Of a stretch of DNA of 64,000 nucleotides, positions 1-8,282 are shown in pieces (positions within the stretch are counted from its first letter, which is position 1; each line of letters begins with the position of its first letter). Source of the stretch: Lachnospiraceae bacterium (lineage in GTDB: Bacteria > Bacillota > Clostridia > Lachnospirales > Lachnospiraceae); assembly GCA_030524705.1 (NCBI GenBank), contig JAUNGD010000005.1, positions 35,626 through 99,625 on the forward strand. Direction: 5' to 3'. Made by a program: the position numbers and the translations under genes. A model generated the notes under the pieces. The model saw nothing but the letters and a program-made list of their open reading frames with translations, ran no database searches and was not told the origin of the DNA.

Positions 1-498
1 CCGAGAATGCAGTACATGAAAGATCTGGAGGAAGAATTCCCGGATCGTTTTCAGATATTGGTTGAACAGTACAGTGATTGGAGTACCAATACATCTATGA
101 CAATGGTAGAAGACTGGCTGCAGGCATACCCGCAGATGAATTATATTGCTTCTGCATCCGAGGAACAGATGCTTGGAGTTATTGAAGCAGTAAAGATTCA
201 TTCATCATTGGATGATTTCGTATTAGTAACACATAATGGCGAGCAGACAGGTATTGATATGCTAAAGAATGGTGAAGTAGAGATGGTAGTTGCTCAGACA
301 TTCCCGATTTTCGCACAGGGCATTATTGATTACTGCGTGAAAATGCAGATGGAAGATTTTACAGGCAGTGTGGATATGAGTGATTATTCAATCAAAGTGC
401 TTACCCCGGAAAATGTTGCAGATTACGAGAAGCTGATCCAGGTTGATTATTATAATAATCAGTACTATGAGCCGATTCTTGCAGATTCTTACAAGTAA
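1..498 (+). CDS. Sugar ABC transporter substrate-binding protein, C-terminal part (cut by window edge)
   Basis: The reading frame is open from the first base, so the N-terminus, including any signal peptide or lipobox, lies outside the window. The visible ~165 residues fit the C-terminal lobe of a ribose/galactose-type (Peripla_BP_4) binding protein: a segment ending NYIASASEEQMLGV, where the protein would contact an effector sugar, followed by a VTHNGEQTGIDML strand-helix and a VVAQTFPIFAQG segment typical of this fold. It is followed after about 120 bases by the double-ATPase and permease of the same transporter, so the three should form one importer. Substrate cannot be read from the fragment; the downstream isomerases suggest a sugar, polyol or sugar derivative. 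Confidence 0.75.
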   Translation, partial: PRMQYMKDLEEEFPDRFQILVEQYSDWSTNTSMTMVEDWLQAYPQMNYIASASEEQMLGVIEAVKIHSSLDDFVLVTHNGEQTGIDMLKNGEVEMVVAQTFPIFAQGIIDYCVKMQMEDFTGSVDMSDYSIKVLTPENVADYEKLIQVDYYNNQYYEPILADSYK

Positions 499-617
499 AA
501 AACTGGCTTGAAAGGACGGTGGAGACGGGGATGTTACACTCCCGGTCTTCACCGCCTGGATTACTCAATCGTCAGGAGCTAGTTATAACCAGCAAAATGG
601 AAGAGAAGGTACTGGAT

Positions 618-2132
618 ATGAAAAAGGCAGATGATGATATCATCTTATGGATGAAAGATATTGAAAAATCTTTTAGCGGGGTGCAGGTTTTAAAAAAAGT
701 TCAGTTAATGATAAAGGCCGGGGAGGTACACGCATTAGTAGGCGAGAACGGCGCGGGAAAATCTACCCTGATGAAAATATTGCTTGGAATTTACCGTAAG
801 GACGGGGGCGAGGTTATATATCGTGGAGAGAAGATGGAATTCCATTCACCGGCAGATGCACTTAACCGTGGGATTTCTATGATTCACCAGGAGGTATGCC
901 TGATTCCTGATATGACGGTGGCAGAAAATATCTTTCTTGGCAGAGAAGACAATTTTTCACGTGCAAACGTTTTGCTTGATGTGGCAAAACAGAGAAAACA
1001 GGCAAAAGAGTTGTTAGAAAGATTAAAATTGGATATTTCAATTGATGCGAAGGTACAGGAACTTAGTGTTGCGCAGATGCAGCTGGTAGAGCTGGCGCGG
1101 GCAGTGTCTTATGATCCTAATATTGTTATTATGGATGAACCGACATCGGCATTATCAAATACGGAAATTGAAAAATTGTTTTCTGTAATAAGAATGCTTA
1201 CTTCCCAGGGCGTTTCCGTTATTTTTATTTCACATAAACTGGAGGAAATATATGAGGTATGCGACAGGATTACTGTTATGAGAGATGGAGAATATATCAT
1301 AACAAGTGATTGCAGTGAATTACAGGAAAAAGATTTAATTAATTATATAGTAGGAAGAAAAGTTGACGTACTGTACGAAAAAGAAAAAGTAGAACAGGGT
1401 GAGGAGGCGCTTCGGGTGGAAGGACTTGTAAGATCAGGCACATCCTCTGAAGTGAGCTTTTCTGTCAAAAAGGGTGAGGTTCTTGGATTTTGCGGTCTGA
1501 TGGGTGCTGGTCGTTCAGAGATACTGAGAGCTGTGTACGGCATCGATAAAAAAGTAAAGGGTGATATTTATGTTGAAGGTGTCCGACAGAATATTTACAG
1601 TCCCAAAACGGCTCTGAAATGTGGAATAGCAATGGTGACTGAGGATAGATTGCGGCAGGGGGTTATCGGTGCTTTATCACTGGTTCAGAATGTGACTATT
1701 TCGATGTTTGACAGGATTTGCAGCGGTCTGGGCTTTTTTCATCCGTCCAGAGAAAAAGGTATTTTTGTTGATATTGCAAAGAAACTATCTATCAAATACG
1801 CTTTTATGGATGCCTCAATCTCTAATCTGAGTGGAGGAAATCAGCAGAAAGCGATTATAGGGAGAGCAATGCTGACAAATCCTAAAGTTATATTGTTTGA
1901 TGAACCGACACGTGGAATAGATGTCGGGGCGAAGGCCGAGATTTATAAACTGATTGATGAACTTGCAGCAAATGGTTTGGCGGTTGTTATGATTTCCTCA
2001 GAACTTCCGGAATTGTTATCTCTTTGCGACAGGATTGCGGTCATTCGTGAAGGCGAGATCGTATATGAATGTGAACGGGAGAAGGCAACGCAGGAATTAT
2101 TGATGGGGTATGCATTTGGAACCAAAGGATGA
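618..2132 (+). CDS. Sugar ABC transporter ATP-binding protein, RbsA/MglA-type with two ATPase domains
   Basis: This 504-residue protein powers the sugar importer. The first ATPase domain is canonical: Walker A GENGAGKST near residues 42-50, signature LSVAQMQ, Walker B IVIMDEPTSAL. The second has a degenerate Walker A (GLMGAGRSE) but an intact LSGGNQQ signature and Walker B ILFDEPTRG, the usual asymmetry of carbohydrate CUT2 ATPases, in which the second site is often weak. I chose the ATG at 618 because AGAAGG lies about nine bases upstream; the ATG at 597 and a GTG at 519 are in frame, but their ribosome sites are poorer and the extra residues do not resemble the family. The permease starts 22 bases after the stop. 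Confidence 0.9.
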   Translation: MKKADDDIILWMKDIEKSFSGVQVLKKVQLMIKAGEVHALVGENGAGKSTLMKILLGIYRKDGGEVIYRGEKMEFHSPADALNRGISMIHQEVCLIPDMTVAENIFLGREDNFSRANVLLDVAKQRKQAKELLERLKLDISIDAKVQELSVAQMQLVELARAVSYDPNIVIMDEPTSALSNTEIEKLFSVIRMLTSQGVSVIFISHKLEEIYEVCDRITVMRDGEYIITSDCSELQEKDLINYIVGRKVDVLYEKEKVEQGEEALRVEGLVRSGTSSEVSFSVKKGEVLGFCGLMGAGRSEILRAVYGIDKKVKGDIYVEGVRQNIYSPKTALKCGIAMVTEDRLRQGVIGALSLVQNVTISMFDRICSGLGFFHPSREKGIFVDIAKKLSIKYAFMDASISNLSGGNQQKAIIGRAMLTNPKVILFDEPTRGIDVGAKAEIYKLIDELAANGLAVVMISSELPELLSLCDRIAVIREGEIVYECEREKATQELLMGYAFGTKG

Positions 2133-2153
2133 TACAGGAGGCGGGGAAATACA

Positions 2154-3116
2154 ATGAAATCACAGGTTAAAAAGTTTGGTTCGACACTTATAAAAGGAAA
2201 TAAGGCTGTTTTAATGGTAGCGATTTTAGCAGTTGCGTTGTCTTTTTTATCACCTATTTTCCTGACTCGTGTCAACCTGTTAAATGTATTGAGACAGGTA
2301 TGTGTTAGTACAATTATTGGATGTGGATTTACCATGGTTTTGGGAAGCGGAAATATCGATTTGTCTGTCGGCTCAACCGTGGGATTTACAAGCATCGTAA
2401 TGGCGAAAGCCATGGTTGCGGGAGTGCCGGTTTCAGTCTCGATATTATTGGGAGTTATCACTGGAATTATTATAGGAATCATCAATGCCGGTATCATAAT
2501 TTATTTTAAGCTTCCGCCGTTTATCGTAACGCTTGCGATGATGCAGGTACTGAGAGGAAGCTGCTACCTGACGACAGGAATGCTGCCGGTTACAAATGTT
2601 CCTAAAGAGTTCTCCTGGCTGGGCCAGGGATCTGTTTTGGGGATTCCGGTACCGATATATATCATGCTTTTAATGGTAGTTGTAATCTGGATTGTTGTAA
2701 ATCGCACAAAATTCGGACGATATCTGTTGGCCATAGGAGGAAATGAAGAGGCGGCAAGAGTAAGTGGTGTTAATGTTGAAAAAGTGAAAATTGGAGTTTT
2801 TGCCACTATGGGAGCTTGCTCAGCACTGGCCGGTATGGTTATGTCAGCGAGGGCATCATCCGCACAGCCTTCAGGCGGATTGAATATGGAGATGGACTGT
2901 ATTGCAGCGGTGGTGGTTGGCGGAACCAGTATGCAGGGTGGAAGCGTTAATGTAGTGGGCGCATTTTTTGGATGCCTGGTTGTGGGTATCATCAATAACG
3001 GATTGAATCTGATGGGGGTAGATTCCAACTGGCAGGTAGTAGCCAAGGGCTTACTGATTCTGTTTGCTGTTATTCTGGATAGTGTATCTCAGAAAGTATA
3101 CGGTAAAGCAAGATAA
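2154..3116 (+). CDS. Sugar ABC transporter permease, RbsC-type
   Basis: The 320-residue hydrophobic protein has about eight to ten membrane segments and the CUT2 permease pattern: FTMVLGSGNIDLSVGSTVG near residues 60-78 and a conserved cytoplasmic segment RTKFGRYLLAIGGNEEAARVSG that couples to the ATPase. Near the C-terminus it has VVVGGTSMQGG, another family hallmark. It probably works as a homodimer with the double ATPase encoded just upstream. The start at 2154 has a strong AGGAGG-type ribosome site. No second permease is present, consistent with the RbsABC architecture. Confidence 0.92.
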   Translation: MKSQVKKFGSTLIKGNKAVLMVAILAVALSFLSPIFLTRVNLLNVLRQVCVSTIIGCGFTMVLGSGNIDLSVGSTVGFTSIVMAKAMVAGVPVSVSILLGVITGIIIGIINAGIIIYFKLPPFIVTLAMMQVLRGSCYLTTGMLPVTNVPKEFSWLGQGSVLGIPVPIYIMLLMVVVIWIVVNRTKFGRYLLAIGGNEEAARVSGVNVEKVKIGVFATMGACSALAGMVMSARASSAQPSGGLNMEMDCIAAVVVGGTSMQGGSVNVVGAFFGCLVVGIINNGLNLMGVDSNWQVVAKGLLILFAVILDSVSQKVYGKAR

Positions 3117-3215
3117 GATTTTGAAATTTTCAGATGAGATTAATATTTTAGCGTATATACACTGCAATACATAGCAGGTATAAAAATAAATAATAAAAAG
3201 AAAAGGGGAATTATT

Positions 3216-4097
3216 ATGCAGATTGGTCTTCAGATGTTCACAGTTAGAAATAGTTTTTCCAAGGATCCGATGGGGACGTTGGAACAGATCGCAAAGATAG
3301 GCTATAAAAATATTGAGATGGCGAACCATAATGCCTACGAAGATGTAGGAACGGGTGTAGGCCTGTCTTTGAAAGAGTTCAAAGCAAAGGTTGACGAACT
3401 GGGAATTAATGTGGTTGGCGCGCATATTTTGCCGGCAGACGGTGCAAAAAATATTGATCCGTTTTTCAGGGATTATGACCGGTTTAAAAAGATTATTGAT
3501 TTCTATGCAGAATTGGGCAGTAAACATCTGTCTATTCCAATTGACTTTTTCCCGACCAAGGATTACCTCCTGAAGCGCTGTGAATCATACAATAAACTCG
3601 GAGAGATGTGTGCTGAAGCAGGCATTTACCTGCTGTACCACAATCACTATAATGAATTTCAGCGGTTAAATGGTGAATACATGATGGATCTAATCATGGA
3701 GAACACGGATCCGAAATATCTGGGGGTAGAGCTGGATGCATACTGGATGGTTCGCGGACTTTTTGATCCGAGAGATAAAATCAGAGAATTTGGTAACAGG
3801 CTGGCTATCCTGCATGAGAAGGATTTCCCGTTAAGTCAGATTGATAATCTGAATGCATGGAAAGTAATTGATCAGGATGTTCCCTGTGATTACGTATCTT
3901 TCCACAGTGCTACGGATCCTGAGTATTTCATTGAGATTGGTGATGGTATTATTAAGATTCAGGATGTAATTGATGCGGGTAATGAGTTTGATGTACCGTA
4001 CATTTTTGTGGAACAGGATTATACAAAGATGGCAGAGCTTGACAGCATTAAGAGAAGCTATGATAATTTCCGCAAAATGAGAGATCTGGAATGGTAA
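3216..4097 (+). CDS. TIM-barrel sugar isomerase/epimerase family protein (first of two)
   Basis: A 293-residue cytoplasmic protein of the AP endonuclease 2/xylose isomerase-like TIM-barrel family. The metal-site strands are recognisable: YHNHYNEF, GVELDAYW, HEKDF and IFVEQD, so it probably binds a divalent metal. Family members isomerise, epimerise or dehydrate sugars and inositol derivatives, and some act on 3-keto sugars. It follows the transporter permease by 100 bases and precedes a Gfo/Idh oxidoreductase, so it probably acts on the imported compound or its oxidised form. Its exact reaction cannot be decided from sequence. It shares little with the second TIM-barrel protein at 5423-6337, so they are not a recent duplication. 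Confidence 0.85.
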   Translation: MQIGLQMFTVRNSFSKDPMGTLEQIAKIGYKNIEMANHNAYEDVGTGVGLSLKEFKAKVDELGINVVGAHILPADGAKNIDPFFRDYDRFKKIIDFYAELGSKHLSIPIDFFPTKDYLLKRCESYNKLGEMCAEAGIYLLYHNHYNEFQRLNGEYMMDLIMENTDPKYLGVELDAYWMVRGLFDPRDKIREFGNRLAILHEKDFPLSQIDNLNAWKVIDQDVPCDYVSFHSATDPEYFIEIGDGIIKIQDVIDAGNEFDVPYIFVEQDYTKMAELDSIKRSYDNFRKMRDLEW

Positions 4098-4211
4098 CTT
4101 TTGAGCGATATTGCTGACGGGTATGGGATGTTCATGTATTTTGGACATCCTGTATTCAAATACGCAAAGATGTGGTATTGGCGGAGAAATTCGGATTCAG
4201 GAGGTACTCAG

Positions 4212-5402
4212 ATGGAAAGAGTAGGATTAGGCATAGTAGGCGGAGGCGCCATAGCAAGACGCATTTTAGCGCATTTGGATCAGGAGGATGTGAAAGATAA
4301 AGTTTTTCTTGCCGCGATATGTGACCCTGCGCCGGGAAGAGCGCAAGAAATTGCTGAGACATTTCATATCGCCAGATGGTATCTTTCGCTTGAAGAAATG
4401 CTGGCGGACAGTGAGGTTGATGCGGTTACATTATGTACACCGATAGGACTTCATTTTCAGCAGGGAATACAGGCGATTGAAGCCGGAAAACATGTACATT
4501 TTAACAAGACTATGGCGGTTACAACAAAAGAAGTGGATATGTTGGTAGAAGCAGCCCAAAAGAAAGGCGTAAAACTGGCAGCTTCACCGGGAAATATGCT
4601 GTGGCCGTTTAACCAGCGAAAAAGAAAATATATTTTGGAAGGAAAACTTGGAAAGGTTGTGTGGGCATCCGGCTGCAGCGGCAACAGTGCGACTTATCAC
4701 CTGAATGAAGGAGAACGAAGAAACACAGGTAATGCATCCCACAATGTAAATCCGGCATGGTATTTCCAAAAAAATGGCGGCGGTCCTTTGTATGATAGTA
4801 CGATTTATGCAATTCACAGCATCACGGGAGTCCTCGGACCGGCCAAATCTGTCCTGGCAGTTTCAAAGAAAATGAGAGAATCTTTTATTTTTAATGGTAT
4901 AGAGATTAACAATGAAATGGATGATTTCATTGTTATGATATTGGAATTTGAGGGAGGAGCCCACGGTATTATTTATGCGATTCCGACAGAAGAACCAGAG
5001 GCACTGGGCGGACAGTTTGGAGTATTCTACGGCCTGGATGGTTATATTGACAGAGTGGGATTAAATGGAGAAATGAATCTCAAATATGAAGGTGACAGGA
5101 TGCCGCATCATTTTGGAGAACATGGTAAATTGTGGGAATGTCATGTATATGAAGATGTTATGCAGCTGGTCAGCTGGATTCTGGAGGATGGAGAAGAACC
5201 TTTGTGTTCCGTCTCACATGCAAAACATGCGATTGAAATTATTGAAGCATGTTACGAATCAATCAGAATTGGAACAGCAGTACCTTTAAAAACAACATTT
5301 ACACCTCTCACTCTGGAAGAAATCAACAGAAATCTGGAAAAGTTCGGAGGAAAAGGACCAGGTACGCGAGTTCCGCAATTTGGAGGGGATTATGAAGTAT
5401 AG
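4212..5402 (+). CDS. Gfo/Idh/MocA family NAD(P)-dependent oxidoreductase
   Basis: This 396-residue protein begins with a Rossmann nucleotide-binding motif (GLGIVGGGAIARRI) and continues with the substrate domain typical of glucose-fructose oxidoreductases and inositol dehydrogenases. The family's EKP motif reads NKT here (GKHVHFNKTMAV): the lysine is kept but both neighbours are changed, which may mark an unusual subfamily. Family members oxidise a hydroxyl on a sugar, polyol or glycoside with NAD(P). The ATG at 4212 is preferred because of an AGGAGGT site just upstream; an in-frame upstream TTG at 4101 has no good ribosome site. It sits between two TIM-barrel isomerases, suggesting oxidation followed by isomerisation or cleavage. 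Confidence 0.88.
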   Translation: MERVGLGIVGGGAIARRILAHLDQEDVKDKVFLAAICDPAPGRAQEIAETFHIARWYLSLEEMLADSEVDAVTLCTPIGLHFQQGIQAIEAGKHVHFNKTMAVTTKEVDMLVEAAQKKGVKLAASPGNMLWPFNQRKRKYILEGKLGKVVWASGCSGNSATYHLNEGERRNTGNASHNVNPAWYFQKNGGGPLYDSTIYAIHSITGVLGPAKSVLAVSKKMRESFIFNGIEINNEMDDFIVMILEFEGGAHGIIYAIPTEEPEALGGQFGVFYGLDGYIDRVGLNGEMNLKYEGDRMPHHFGEHGKLWECHVYEDVMQLVSWILEDGEEPLCSVSHAKHAIEIIEACYESIRIGTAVPLKTTFTPLTLEEINRNLEKFGGKGPGTRVPQFGGDYEV

Positions 5403-5422
5403 ATCGGAGGTGAAAAGAAAAT

Positions 5423-6337
5423 TTGAAACTTGGACTTTTAAGTGCCATATTAGGAGACATGAGTTTTGAAGGGATGATTGAATATGCCTCAAAGGTTGGC
5501 TATGAATGTGTGGAGGTTGCCTGCTGGCCCAAAGGAAAAGCGAACAGAAAGTATGCTGGAGTTACGCATATTGATGCAGATACTTTCAATGATAACGTGG
5601 CGGAGCACATACAGGAACATTGTAAAATACATAATATTGAATTATCAGCGCTTAGCTATTATGGTAATCCGTTAGCTGAAAACGAAGAGGTGGCGAAAGC
5701 TTCCGCAGAACATACAAAGAAACTTATTAAAGTAGCGAATGCTTTGGGGATTGATTGTGTGGGGGCTTTTATTGGACGTTCTGAATACAAAAATGTAGAG
5801 GAGAATTTGGAACGGTTTAAAAAAGTATGGATTCCGATTATCGATGAGGCTGAAAAGAATAATGTAAAAATTGTGATCGAAAATTGTCCGATGCTGTTTA
5901 CTAAAAATGAGTGGCCGGGCGGACAGAATCTTGCGGCTACACCGGACATATGGAGGAAGATGTTTGACGAAATCCCGAGTAAGAACTTAGGACTCAACTA
6001 TGACCCTTCACATTTTATCTGGCAGCAAATGGATTATATTAAACCACTCTATGAGTTTAAAGACAGAATCTACCATCTTCATTTTAAAGATATTAAATTG
6101 TATAAAGAGAAACTTGCTGATGTGGGCATTATGGCTTATCCACTTAATTATATGTCTCCTAAATTGCCGGGCTTGGGGGATGTGGATTGGGGCAAGTTTG
6201 CTTCGGCACTTTATGATATAGGATATGATGGACCGGCTTGTGTAGAGATAGAAGATACGGCATTTGAAGGGTCACAGAAAGGAATTAAGCGGGCAGTAGA
6301 ACAGTCGTACAAATATATGAGACAGTTTATTGCTTGA
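5423..6337 (+). CDS. TIM-barrel sugar isomerase/epimerase family protein (second of two)
   Basis: A 304-residue protein starting with TTG, preceded by CGGAGGTG. The xylose isomerase-like metal ligands are visible as VIENCPM, NYDPSHF, HLHFKDI and VEIED, close to the pattern seen in IolE/IolI-like and hydroxypyruvate isomerase-like proteins. It is the last gene of the sugar operon; a probable terminator follows about 65 bases after the stop. Together with the Gfo/Idh enzyme it probably converts an oxidised sugar intermediate. The gene is AT-rich like its upstream neighbours and unlike the genes after 7 kb. Confidence 0.85.
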   Translation: MKLGLLSAILGDMSFEGMIEYASKVGYECVEVACWPKGKANRKYAGVTHIDADTFNDNVAEHIQEHCKIHNIELSALSYYGNPLAENEEVAKASAEHTKKLIKVANALGIDCVGAFIGRSEYKNVEENLERFKKVWIPIIDEAEKNNVKIVIENCPMLFTKNEWPGGQNLAATPDIWRKMFDEIPSKNLGLNYDPSHFIWQQMDYIKPLYEFKDRIYHLHFKDIKLYKEKLADVGIMAYPLNYMSPKLPGLGDVDWGKFASALYDIGYDGPACVEIEDTAFEGSQKGIKRAVEQSYKYMRQFIA

Positions 6338-6400
6338 TTAATTTTTTGCGGGAATGTTAATATTCCAGAGGAGCAGACGATAAAGCGACGGGTATGTATC

Positions 6401-6428
6401 AAACAATGGATGCATGTCCGTTGTTTTA
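6401..6428 (+). terminator. Probable terminator of the sugar operon
   Basis: AAACAATGGA at 6401 pairs with TCCGTTGTTT (one G-T wobble) across a 6-base loop and runs into TTTTAGTT. The U-tract is short, so the call is moderate. Confidence 0.45.
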
Positions 6429-6609
6429 GTTAACTCAATTTTAACAGAACGTGTTGCAGATCTTGAATCTTGACCATAATGGATCAGCAGCGTATCTGGC
6501 ATGCCGACTGTGATTCGACAACGTCGGAAAATCTGTCAAAACAGTCATTTTTTACTTTATGGAGGGCAAAATACAGATGAAAATTGTTAATAAATTAACA
6601 AAAAAATCG

Positions 6610-6638
6610 TTGACAGATATAGATTAAGCTGGTAGACT
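6610..6638 (+). promoter_or_regulatory. Sigma-A-type promoter for the cobalamin riboswitch transcript
   Basis: A perfect -35 box TTGACA at 6610-6615 and TAGACT at 6633-6638 are separated by 17 bases. Transcription would begin near 6645, immediately before the riboswitch aptamer. Confidence 0.6.
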
Positions 6639-6654
6639 GTTGTTAGTGTGAATA

Positions 6655-6840
6655 TGCCGTATTGAGTGGATTCCTCCGGCTTGCCGGAGTGAATACTAAG
6701 AGGGAATCAGGTGAGAATCCTGAACGATCCGGTCACTGTGAGCAGGGAGCGAGATTTCATGGGCCATTACATATTGTAAAGTGTGAGAAGGCGGAATTGA
6801 ACGATGATCTGTGAGCCAGGAAACCTGCTTAATATTAGAG
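6655..6840 (+). promoter_or_regulatory. Cobalamin (B12) riboswitch
   Basis: The aptamer core is clear: AAGAGGGAATCAGGTG followed by GAATCC, then GGTCACTGTG at about 6731-6740, GGGCCATTAC, GAGAAGGC, and the B12 box GAGCCAGGAAACCTGC at 6813-6828. These appear in the order and spacing expected of an AdoCbl-type riboswitch. A preceding CTCCGG/CCGGAG hairpin at 6674-6689 is a side stem. The nearest downstream gene is malate dehydrogenase at 7192, with a terminator at 7003-7030 between them, so a transcription-attenuation mechanism is plausible. Control of the Hdr/Flx/fumarate reductase operon by this element is an inference from position. Confidence 0.88.
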
Positions 6841-7002
6841 ATGAGCTACCGTGAATAGCGATGAAATCTAAGAAAGCAGCGACAGAGCGCTTGGCTGCTT
6901 TATTCCCGCAAAGTAACAGGTTGAAGTCGGGCTTTTCCGATTTTGGAGGCCGCCGTGAGAGGAAATATCCTTCATAGCGAAGCGGCGGGGGATTTGATTG
7001 AG

Positions 7003-7030
7003 GTTCGCCACGGAGCAGGCGAACATTTTT
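7003..7030 (+). terminator. Rho-independent terminator between riboswitch and mdh (possible expression platform)
   Basis: GTTCGCC at 7003-7009 pairs perfectly with GGCGAAC at 7018-7024, followed by ATTTTT. It lies about 170 bases beyond the B12 box. The intervening stretch can form other hairpins (AAAGCAGC/GCTGCTTT at 6873-6901; a CCGCCG/CGGCGG stem around 6951-6988) that could act as alternative pairings. Confidence 0.7.
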
Positions 7031-7191
7031 AATAAGAAATTTTGTTAAAAATATAACGAAAAAGGAGGGGAGGTAGCGAGAGCATTTGGGAATAGCAGAA
7101 AGGGCATATGGAACACAGGTTGTTGAGACGAATTTATAAAAAATAGGAATGGAACTGATACAAGACCAGGAAATGATCGAAAGGAGTATGT

Positions 7192-8139
7192 ATGAGCAGT
7201 AAAATCACGATTATTGGAGCAGGAAGCGTAGGGTCAACCATCGCGTATACTTTGTCAGGAATGGATGTCACATCGGAGATCGTAATGATTGACATTAATA
7301 AAGAGAAGGTAGCAGGCGAAGTTATGGATATTGAACAGGGAACCTGCTTCCGCAATCCAATTTCCATCAAGGCAGGAGAATATGAAGACGCCAAGGGTTC
7401 TGATATTGTCATTATCACATCAGGAATCGCCCGCAAGCCAGGACAGACGAGAATCGAACTGACTCAGACAAATGTAAATATTTTAAAGAGCATTACGCCG
7501 GAAATCGTAAAGGCGGCGCCGGATGCACTGTATATCATCGTAAGCAATCCGGTGGACATTATGACGTATGTATTTGCTAAAATATCAGGTGTTCCGGAGA
7601 ACCATGTCATCGGTTCCGGTACGATCCTGGATACAGCCCGGCTGCGTTTCGGTCTTTCTGATCACTTTAAGGTGGCTCAGAAAAATATCCACGCTTATGT
7701 ATTTGGAGAGCATGGAGATACCTCGTTTATTCCGTGGACAGGCGCTTACATTTCCGGAGCCAGTGTAGACGAGTACTATGAGCTGATGAAGAGCACCGGA
7801 AAAGACGTGGATGAGCTGGACAAAGAGGCAATGCTGAAATACGTGCAGAAGTCAGGCGGCCAGATCATTGCAAACAAGGGCGCTACCTTCTATGCTGTTG
7901 CCAATGCAGTCTGTAAACTCTGTGAGATCGTTCTCGCTGCATCTGATTCCATCGCAACCGTGTCTTCCATGATGCATGGAGAGTACGGCATTGAAGACGT
8001 ATGTATCAGTACGCTGACCCTTGTGGGACCGAACGGTATTCAGGGCAAGGTACCGATGCGTATGAACAAAGAGGAGATTGCTAAGCTTCAGGCCAGTGCG
8101 AACGCCCTGAAGGCAGTCATCGCTCAGATCGAATTATAA
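7192..8139 (+). CDS. mdh: Malate dehydrogenase of the lactate/malate dehydrogenase family
   Basis: A 315-residue NAD-dependent 2-hydroxyacid dehydrogenase with GAGSVGSTIAY for NAD binding, catalytic GEHGDTS (His174) and TILDTARLR (Asp147, Arg150). The specificity loop reads IARKPGQTR: Arg81 stands where lactate dehydrogenases have Gln, and arginine there selects dicarboxylates, so I call it malate dehydrogenase, although automated annotation could call it L-lactate dehydrogenase. It interconverts oxaloacetate and malate in the cytoplasm. It starts with ATG after GAAAGGAG and lies upstream of fumarate-producing and fumarate-reducing genes, which supports the malate assignment. It is separated from hdrB by 143 bases containing only a weak hairpin. 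Confidence 0.85.
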   Translation: MSSKITIIGAGSVGSTIAYTLSGMDVTSEIVMIDINKEKVAGEVMDIEQGTCFRNPISIKAGEYEDAKGSDIVIITSGIARKPGQTRIELTQTNVNILKSITPEIVKAAPDALYIIVSNPVDIMTYVFAKISGVPENHVIGSGTILDTARLRFGLSDHFKVAQKNIHAYVFGEHGDTSFIPWTGAYISGASVDEYYELMKSTGKDVDELDKEAMLKYVQKSGGQIIANKGATFYAVANAVCKLCEIVLAASDSIATVSSMMHGEYGIEDVCISTLTLVGPNGIQGKVPMRMNKEEIAKLQASANALKAVIAQIEL

Positions 8140-8282
8140 TTTATCCCAGGAGCACTTAGCCGTGCAGAAGCTGAAAAACAGGCCCGGAGATTGACTGCGG
8201 GCTTGGTGTTTTGGCTTTTTGCACGTAATTAAAAAAAGAAAATGGAAGATTGAAAAATCAGACCAGGAAAGGAAACGGGACT

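Noticed and set aside
7108-7146. 12-codon ATG frame between riboswitch and mdh, a possible leader peptide
   Set aside because: Ribosome site is too close and poorly matched, and the codons show no meaningful run of one amino acid.
7192-8139. L-lactate dehydrogenase
   Set aside because: Arginine at the substrate-specificity position and the fumarase/fumarate reductase neighbours favour malate.
8160-8225. Terminator between mdh and hdrB
   Set aside because: GCCCG/CGGGC is only five pairs with a broken T-run, so mdh probably reads through into hdrB.
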